From: Brasenia schreberi
Taxonomy: Eukaryota > Streptophyta > Magnoliopsida > Nymphaeales > Cabombaceae
DNA: 64,000 nucleotides
NCBI GenBank assembly: GCA_036023115.1
Contig: JAYKKT010000046.1
Span: forward strand, 2,430,501 to 2,494,500
Direction: 5' to 3'
Shown: positions 57,771 to 64,000 of the stretch, one piece after another
How positions within the stretch are numbered: the first letter of the stretch is position 1
Layout of the letters: each line of letters starts with the position of its first letter
Made by a program: the position numbers and the translations under genes
The notes under the pieces: model-generated
Seen by the model: the letters and a program-made list of their open reading frames with translations, nothing else
Database searches by the model: none
What the model was told of the DNA's origin: nothing

Positions 57771-57772
<2 letters not shown>

Positions 57773-57836
<64 letters not shown>

Positions 57837-57844
57837 CGCACGTG
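57773..57844. repeat. Compound (TA)n(TG)n(CG)n microsatellite
   Basis: TA units change to TG and then to CG within about 70 bp and end in GTGCGCACGTG. Confidence 0.95.
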
Positions 57845-58133
57845 AATGCCAATATACTCTCCGTAGTACCTACTATCATATCTCAACTGTTAAATTTACG
57901 GCCACAATATGTAAAAACAAATTATGTTTTTGTACTTTCAACATACAAACGGAAGGTATACATTTCGACTGCTAGTATTATAGGTACGGAGCACTCAAGC
58001 ATTTCTATATATATATACACACGTTAGAGTGAGGAGGACATTATAGTAAGATTATCTTTTATATTTATTTAAATATTTATATAACTTTTGAAAACATGTT
58101 TATGTTCCGAGAAAGTAATAGGTGGACATAAAT

Positions 58134-58142
<9 letters not shown>

Positions 58143-58210
<68 letters not shown>

Positions 58211-58211
58211 A
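58143..58211. repeat. Compound (CT)n(AT)n(GT)n microsatellite
   Basis: Three dinucleotide tracts follow each other without spacers. The open frame at 58169-58480 partly reads through this and is not a gene. Confidence 0.95.
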
Positions 58212-58299
58212 TGAAAAAGAGAGAGAAGTTTGCTAGAGCAAGTAGGGCCTGACAATTCGATCAAAAGAAGTAGTGAAGAGTTCAGTAAAAAGCACACAC

Positions 58300-58990
58300 C
58301 CTTCTCTAGATAACAATGGACTGTCACGTTGGATGCTTGGTATAGTAAATTCGTGTTTTGTGTTGCGTCGTAATACGTTGTTTCGTGTCCATGTGAAGAG
58401 CATATTAACTCGAACAAGATCGATCTTCTTCTGATACTTGGACCAAACTTAACAGGACTTTTGGGCCATGTCTGTGTCATGCATAAGGATCGATGAGCGA
58501 CGGCTTTACATTGAGGCTCGACTTTTCAAAAGTCATCTTGAAGCCTATATAGCTCACGGTTGGATTGATGGGCTACAATACATGGTTCGCCCCACAATAA
58601 ACCATTTGAGAGACTATTCATCTAACCCTAAAAGAATTTCTAGATGGACCGGTGTCGGCTACAATTACATTGGTCTCGTATGGCCCATGTTTGCGTGGCA
58701 TGAGTTGTGGAACCACTTCGCACCAAAAATAATGGTCCAGACACTACTGGGTCCTAGTCGACTACACGAAAAAACCCTTGAAGTCCTTCGTGTCCAGTTT
58801 CATGTTGGATGAATGTTACACGCCAGCAATTCATGTTCTGGGTTGTGTTCGTGTCACGTCTTTTTAAGCTCATCTTTTATGAAATCATGTCAACACGAAG
58901 ACAACTTAATTTTGTCGCGTTGAGCTCGAGAGCTCATCTTTCAGGTTACGGTTGCGTCATGTTTTCGTGTCACTGCGTAGTTTAATAGAA
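58300..58990. repeat. Stretch rich in CGTGTC / GACACG words
   Basis: Words such as TTCGTGTCCATGTG, GTTCGTGTCACG and TTTTCGTGTCACTGCG recur. The plus-strand 114-codon open frame at 58468-58812 lies inside it and has no domain I know. It reads like a decayed transposable element, but I cannot name the family. Confidence 0.35.
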
Positions 58991-59400
58991 GAGGTTGAAG
59001 TAGTATCTGCATCTCATAAAGAAATTCTCCTCGTTTCGTACTTTCTCTCTCAACAACAATGAATGCCTTCTTGTAGAACCATCGATACATATCATCACGT
59101 GAACCAACCACCCAAAATAATTTGAAAACGGCAATTAATAAGTGCACAGGTAAATTATCAGAGGTATTTGTAAATTGTAGTCTGCACGGATAGATGCACG
59201 TTGTATAATATATATATACATTCTATACTCATATTTTATCCGTGTTTAAGTCTACTTAAACATTTATTCTTGTATTTTATAATTAATATAACATATTTAT
59301 GAGATGTTTTGTGCTTTATCACCTCAATCGTCCATCTCAAAGATCATATTATTGAAATAATAAAGTAAATCTAAGTATGAACGGAGTTTGGGCATTTACC

Positions 59401-59403
<3 letters not shown>

Positions 59404-59462
<59 letters not shown>
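59404..59462. repeat. (TA)n microsatellite
   Basis: About thirty AT units, preceded by CCATG. Confidence 0.95.
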
Positions 59463-59465
<3 letters not shown>

Positions 59466-59714
59466 GGCATAGTCCATGATTATGTTAAGATGTTTTTCAC
59501 GGTCTCAACTTTTCGATATTTAAAATCAAGGTTTGAAATCTTTAAAATAAAAACAAAATATTATCAAGTAGGTATAATGTACCTTCAAAAGGTATCATAG
59601 TATTTTTTGGCTTTTAAATTTAAATTTTAATAGTCTATCTCATTCATCAAACCATTAAGATCTTTAAAGATATTTGAGCATAAATGAGATATGCACATTT
59701 ATCATATTCTCTCC

Positions 59715-60440
59715 CTCTCTTCCGGTTCTAGTTATAACCTCGAACCAAACTACTATTTGCAGTTCCTAGTATTTAGAGAATGAACCAAACCATGTCATGG
59801 TCCGAACCAAACCGTGGTATGGTCAGACACGAACCGAACAGTTTTTGTTTGTATCGGTTCTTAACCACAGTTCTACTTATTTAGGTTTGGGTTAAACACT
59901 AAGTATTATGTCAGCCTATCATTTGAATCTACAGTCAAATTTGTATGAGGTTATAATGTAAACATTTACACTTATCATGATATATATACACATATACCCA
60001 AAGTTATAAAAACCGCAATTCAGAGTTCCTAGTATTGAGAGAACGAATCAAACTGTGGTATGGTCAGACTCGGAATGACGGTTTTGGTTTGGCTCGGTTC
60101 CGAGCCACATCTCTACTTATTTAGGTTTTGGCTAAATACCGAGTATTATGTCATCTTATTATTTGGATCTATAATCTAAATTTAATATGTATATAAGGTT
60201 ATAAAACTCATATATATATATATATACAAACTTATAAACTCAACAAGATTTACATGTATAGAAGCATATAAACTATATGTAATGGTTTGACTTGGTTTTC
60301 ATGGTTTGATTCCAACATTAGAACTGTAAACTGAATCGTCAATTATTTTTCTTATTAAAACTGAACTGAATGAAACCAAATGGTTGGGCATCTAGAACCA
60401 CACTAAATCGTTGGTTTGATTCGGTTCCAGCAGTTCCTTG
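59715..60440. repeat. GGTTCCGG-type dispersed repeat, internally duplicated
   Basis: Two units start at about 59759 and 60020, each with AGTTCCTAGTATT-AGAGAA, GTGGTATGGTCAGAC and CTTATTTAGGTTT. The period is ~261 bp. The outer parts contain GGTTCGGTTC and GAACCGAA words as in the other members of this family. Confidence 0.75.
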
Positions 60441-60526
60441 AACACACCTGGGTAAGATGACCCAATTTAATGCAAGAGAGATTAGTCTTAGTTTTCCTTT
60501 TTATTTCAGTCCTAATTTTGATGCTT

Positions 60527-61064
60527 GTATTGCCGATAGTAACTCCGCTCATGTAAGGGATCACCCATGGCCGGTCCTAAGCCCCAATAAAGGAGGAGGG
60601 TTGTGTTAGGCTTCCGACAACCAACATAAAACTTTATCAGATTTTTATACCATGGATTACACAAATGATGAACATTGCATTAGGTGTTCCCTCTTAACGA
60701 TGTGCTATAGAGCTCAAATACAGAGAAAAGTAAGCAATGGTCACTACATTTTTGCTCGAATTTAATGAATCAATTGCAAATAGGGTTCATACATCATATA
60801 TGGGTGTGGATAAAGAAGTTAGTTCCGCTACATTACCGCTCAAATGTAGTGAATAAATTACAAAGAGAGTCTTCACATTTTCAATATAAATGGATGTGAG
60901 GGTAAAGAAGTTAGTCTTAGATAATAAGATTCATATTGTTTCTTAGAATATCATAACATTGTGTGCTAAGCTAAAAGAGGTAGTAGATACTATGATTGAA
61001 GAAAAATTCGTATTTTATGTTTATAAGAGACAAAAGGCTTAGTTGTTGTTGGGTATTGCCGATA
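60527..61064. repeat. Target-site duplications around the short RTE derivative
   Basis: GTATTGCCGATA occurs at 60527-60538 and 61053-61064 without mismatch, and the next bases stay similar. Confidence 0.9.
60539..61052 (+). mobile_element. Short RTE derivative: LINE head fused to LINE tail
   Basis: From 60539 the sequence follows the head and leader of the LINE at 10009 (shared words include ATTTTTATAACA-type, TTAGATAATAAGATTC and the GTTTA-AAGAGACAAAA stretch). At 61035 it jumps to AGGCTTAGTTGTTGTTG, the LINE 3' tail. All coding sequence between is absent. It is bounded by a perfect 12-base target duplication. Confidence 0.88.
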
Positions 61065-62231
61065 CTAATCGTTGAATTTGGAGGAGACCAAGAATTTTGA
61101 CTATTGTTAAGGAAAATGTATTAATATATTTTTAAGAGAACAATATTTAATTTATTAATATCTGATTTCTTTCCCACCTGAAGTTTCGAGAACATATGTT
61201 AATAAAAAGGAGAGGCAGAAACCAATTATAATGGAAAAAGGTAAATAATGATAACCATTCAAAAGATTAAAGGAAAAAGAAATGGTTGGCAGGTGGGTAG
61301 TTGTGACTGTCTCATTGGGTATATTAGGGTCAGAAAGGAGACTGTATTCTCTCCGCATTGAGTGGAAGCCGTCACTTGTTCTCGTTTCACTGCCGCTGCC
61401 CTCTGTTCTTCCTCCTCTACCCAGGGGCGCCCTGTGGTCTCTTTCTCTATCTCTCTTTATTTTAGACATTATTCTTCATTCTGTCGTTTTTTTTTGTTTC
61501 CACCTTTTTTTATCGTGATTAGTGATGTGGAGACACAACGATCATGATTGAACTATCTGTTTCGAGTTTACTATTTTAGCACTATGCACTATGTATCGAT
61601 TTCTGCTGCTTTTATTTTTGATCCATTATTACCGTTATGGTTATGGACTTATTAAAGAACGTTAGATCCGTGTTTGATTGTAAACAAATGAAAAAGGTTT
61701 GTGGGTACATACGTAGATGGTGGTGTGTTTCTGATGTGTGAAAAATGACTGGAGCGTTCTCTGTTCAGTGGGAACATGGTGATTACTGATTGTGCTATCT
61801 CATGCTAGTGTTCATTGTGCTTCTTATTTAATGATTTTTGTTTTGTTTGAGCAAAAAAATATTCACAATCACTATGATTTCCTCATTCATGTTCTCCATG
61901 TAGTGGAGATATCTTGATTCAACCGGATCATGTATCATCCTTTTGCAAAATTTGTGCCTTCGGGCGGAATTTAGAGCTGCCCCGCTCTACTGCTTTTGTC
62001 ACTGTGATCTTTGTATGTGCGCCTTCAATTTTTTTTCACTGGAATTTGCTACCTCGGTACTTCGTATGATGTGATTCAAGTTGTTCACGCTGTGCAAGTT
62101 ATTTTATTCTTTTTGCCTTGTCACAAACATTTACCCAGGAAGTTATGTACTTCCCTATTCAAGTCTTTCACGAGTTTAGGTGTTATTTCTTATTTTCCCT
62201 TGTTGCTGCTAATCATATATTCCATCCACGG
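61065..62231. other. Intergenic stretch with a CT-rich, leader-like segment
   Basis: The segment 61370-61480 is C- and T-rich (TCTCTATCTCTCTTT) and resembles a plant 5' leader on the plus strand. No coding exon follows within the window that I can support. Confidence 0.35.
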
Positions 62232-62560
62232 TTACAACAACAACAACTAAGCCTTTTCCCATACTAGACGGGGTCGGCTACATGGATTCTTTGTTTCCAC
62301 AGATCCCTATCGTGTGCCATGTTAGCAGTTAACTCCCAATAAGCTAGATCATTCTTTATTGTTTCTTTCCAACACTTTTGTGGTCATTCTCTACCTCTTA
62401 TAATACTTTCCAAATTTAGTTTTTCTAACCTTCTTATAGGTTCTTCTTTTGATCTTCTTTGTATATGTCCAAACCATCTTAAACGATGTTCTCTCATTTT
62501 ATCCTCTATTGGTGCAACTCCTAATTTGTTTCTAATAACCTCATTATGTATACGGTCACA
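62232..62560 (-). mobile_element. 5'-truncated RTE LINE, inverted
   Basis: The plus strand begins (ACA)n-ACTAAGCCTTTTCCC, the reverse complement of the LINE tail. It continues with CATTCTTTATTGTTTCTTTCC, which is complementary to the GAAACAATAAAGAATG stretch seen near 34120. It stops after CTAATAACCTCATTATGTAT, about 320 bases from the 3' end. Confidence 0.9.
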
Positions 62561-64000
62561 AAGTATCTATTTTGAGATTTCAATCTCTCAAATTAAATAC
62601 CTGAATCTATTAGAAACGGTAACAAAATAATAATAAAATGAATTAATCTATTAGAAATTAACAAAAAAATAAAGAACTGGGTCGCCATCCCATGCATCTG
62701 ATATGGACTTTGCCTGGAAGAAGTGTTGTTGAACAAGTTGGCTTAGCTCGCCATCATCGCTTGAAACAAAGGGCTGCTTGACTGGCTGACTTGCTACCCA
62801 AAGTGACAAAGCATTAATCACCTCTTCTTCTCCATCAAATCAAGCAAAAGATCCCAGGGCTACGTATTCACTGATATTGTTACTATATTTTTGCTGTAAT
62901 ATATTTAAAAATGCCAAAGAAAACATACCATATTCCAATTGTAGAGATATTTTAAGAGATTGACATGTGATGATGCGATACGTATCATGAATATTAATTC
63001 TAAAAGAAGAAAACATCTCTAAATACAGTAATTTTGTTACACCTTCCATCAGAGTATGATCCTCCTTTGTATCTTACAATTTGGTACAGTAGGCTCTGGT
63101 GTGTGTAACAGATGCATTTGCAATAGACATGTGTGTGTTGGCTAAGATCTCAATGCAAGCAATACCTTAAAACCAATGATCCCCTTAGTTGTGTGTTTGA
63201 TTCGTGGTACGAGCTCTTGATACTAGAATTATAGGCTTAGACCTTCACGAGCTTAACCCATGATTATGTGTTTGAATCACAAGTGGCATTGATGCTTAAG
63301 TTTTCGTTCAAGATGGAGTAACTACATGAGAGAGAAGCATATACTTGGGTTTTTGTGTGAAGACCATGGGTCTGGTTCTTATGGCTCACTTTCTCCTTGA
63401 TGTTGGTGCTTTTGACTCAAATTTGGCTTATGAAATCATATTTCATGATTGTAATGCATTCTGTGTTTGATGCACAATAAAACTTGAAACTGTGAACATA
63501 AAAAAATCAAGATTTATTTCTCTTAAAACCACGAATTGAATGTGTAGTAAAAGGACATTAAATATTATGTTGAATTTATGCCTATAATTAAACCAACTTC
63601 TCTTTATCTTAAAGAAACCAAGTAGAAAACTGTGATTCGCCCACAAAATCCTCCACTGAGAGAGGCCCGACAATATTTGTGGGAACCCATGCTCATGGAA
63701 TTCGAAATTTCAAGCCAAGTCAACTTGTTAATGTTCATAGATTATCTCCAACATATGGGCACAGTTTATGTGATCAAATATTTGTATTTAAGATTGGTTC
63801 ACACATTCATCATAGTTTTTGACTTAGATTTGTAAAATGAGGCGTTGCTCCGACGCGGCAGCATCGCTACGAAATGAGACATCTCTTGTAACACGATGTT
63901 TATGATTTGTACAAGCCCTTCCAAATCCGTGTTGCCCCCAATGCCAACACTCAGGCAGTCCATGAGAAAGCAAGGGCGAAAATTGTGGTTTCCTCCTAAA
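62561..64000. other. Right edge of the window
   Basis: No gene is established. A minus-strand stretch at 62690-62870 reads in one frame, with one stop, as E-E-E-V-I-N-A-L-S-L-W-V-A-S-Q-P-V and Q-L-V-Q-Q-H-F-F-Q-A-K. It looks coding-like, but I do not recognise it. The open frame at 63632-63835 has no domain. Confidence 0.35.

Noticed and set aside
58468..58812. Plus-strand 114-codon open frame
   Set aside because: It sits in a CGTGTC-rich repeat-like stretch and shows no domain; I could not tell it from decayed transposon DNA.
59388..59600. Open frame rich in I-Y-I-Y
   Set aside because: It is translation of a (TA)n microsatellite.

Overview
The window is nuclear DNA of a flowering plant. 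The evidence is GT-AG introns, plant-specific protein families (RUNKEL-type kinase, VAP27 with plant architecture, PPR, vacuolar NHX, NET/KIP1), Ty1/copia elements primed by initiator Met-tRNA, and RTE-type LINEs. The species cannot be read from the sequence. Most of the DNA is transposon debris. I see no bacterial-style operon, CRISPR array or phage, and no convincing new multi-gene system. The novelty lies in element structure and in decayed genes.

Layout. 1-1336: a copia element on the minus strand with most of pol deleted. 2752-3530: two fragments of another copia family joined head to head. 3827-4365: three exons of an NHX-type Na+/H+ antiporter, with a dead but complete copia element (4507-9719, 5-bp target duplication GTTAT) in the following intron. 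10009-11898: an RTE LINE cut by a third copia element (11899-about 16283, minus) that lacks its 5' LTR. 16370-18594: a decayed PPR gene (minus) with a recent in-frame 141-bp duplication. 19296-21646: a non-coding LTR element with internal tandem repeats. 23136-28700: an intact VAP27-like gene (minus). 31331-34250: a second long LINE copy with a ~40-bp target-site repeat. 39958-40594: a broken NET/KIP1 gene fragment. 43343-43793 (minus): an arabinogalactan-protein-like pseudogene. 46346-56423: an intact RUNKEL-type kinase gene (minus, ten coding exons, predicted 1381 aa). 56.4-64 kb: intergenic DNA with microsatellites, LINE remnants, a short head-plus-tail LINE derivative and a GGTTCCGG-type repeat.

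Only two genes look functional. The VAP27-like protein should be an ER-anchored contact-site adaptor. The RUNKEL-type protein should act at microtubules and the phragmoplast in cytokinesis. They are unrelated neighbours. The RTE family accounts for at least eight pieces in the window, ranging from ~2.9 kb down to a 51-bp insertion in a RUNKEL intron.

All exon coordinates come from reading splice sites and frames by eye. All similarity statements rest on recognition of family motifs, not on searches.
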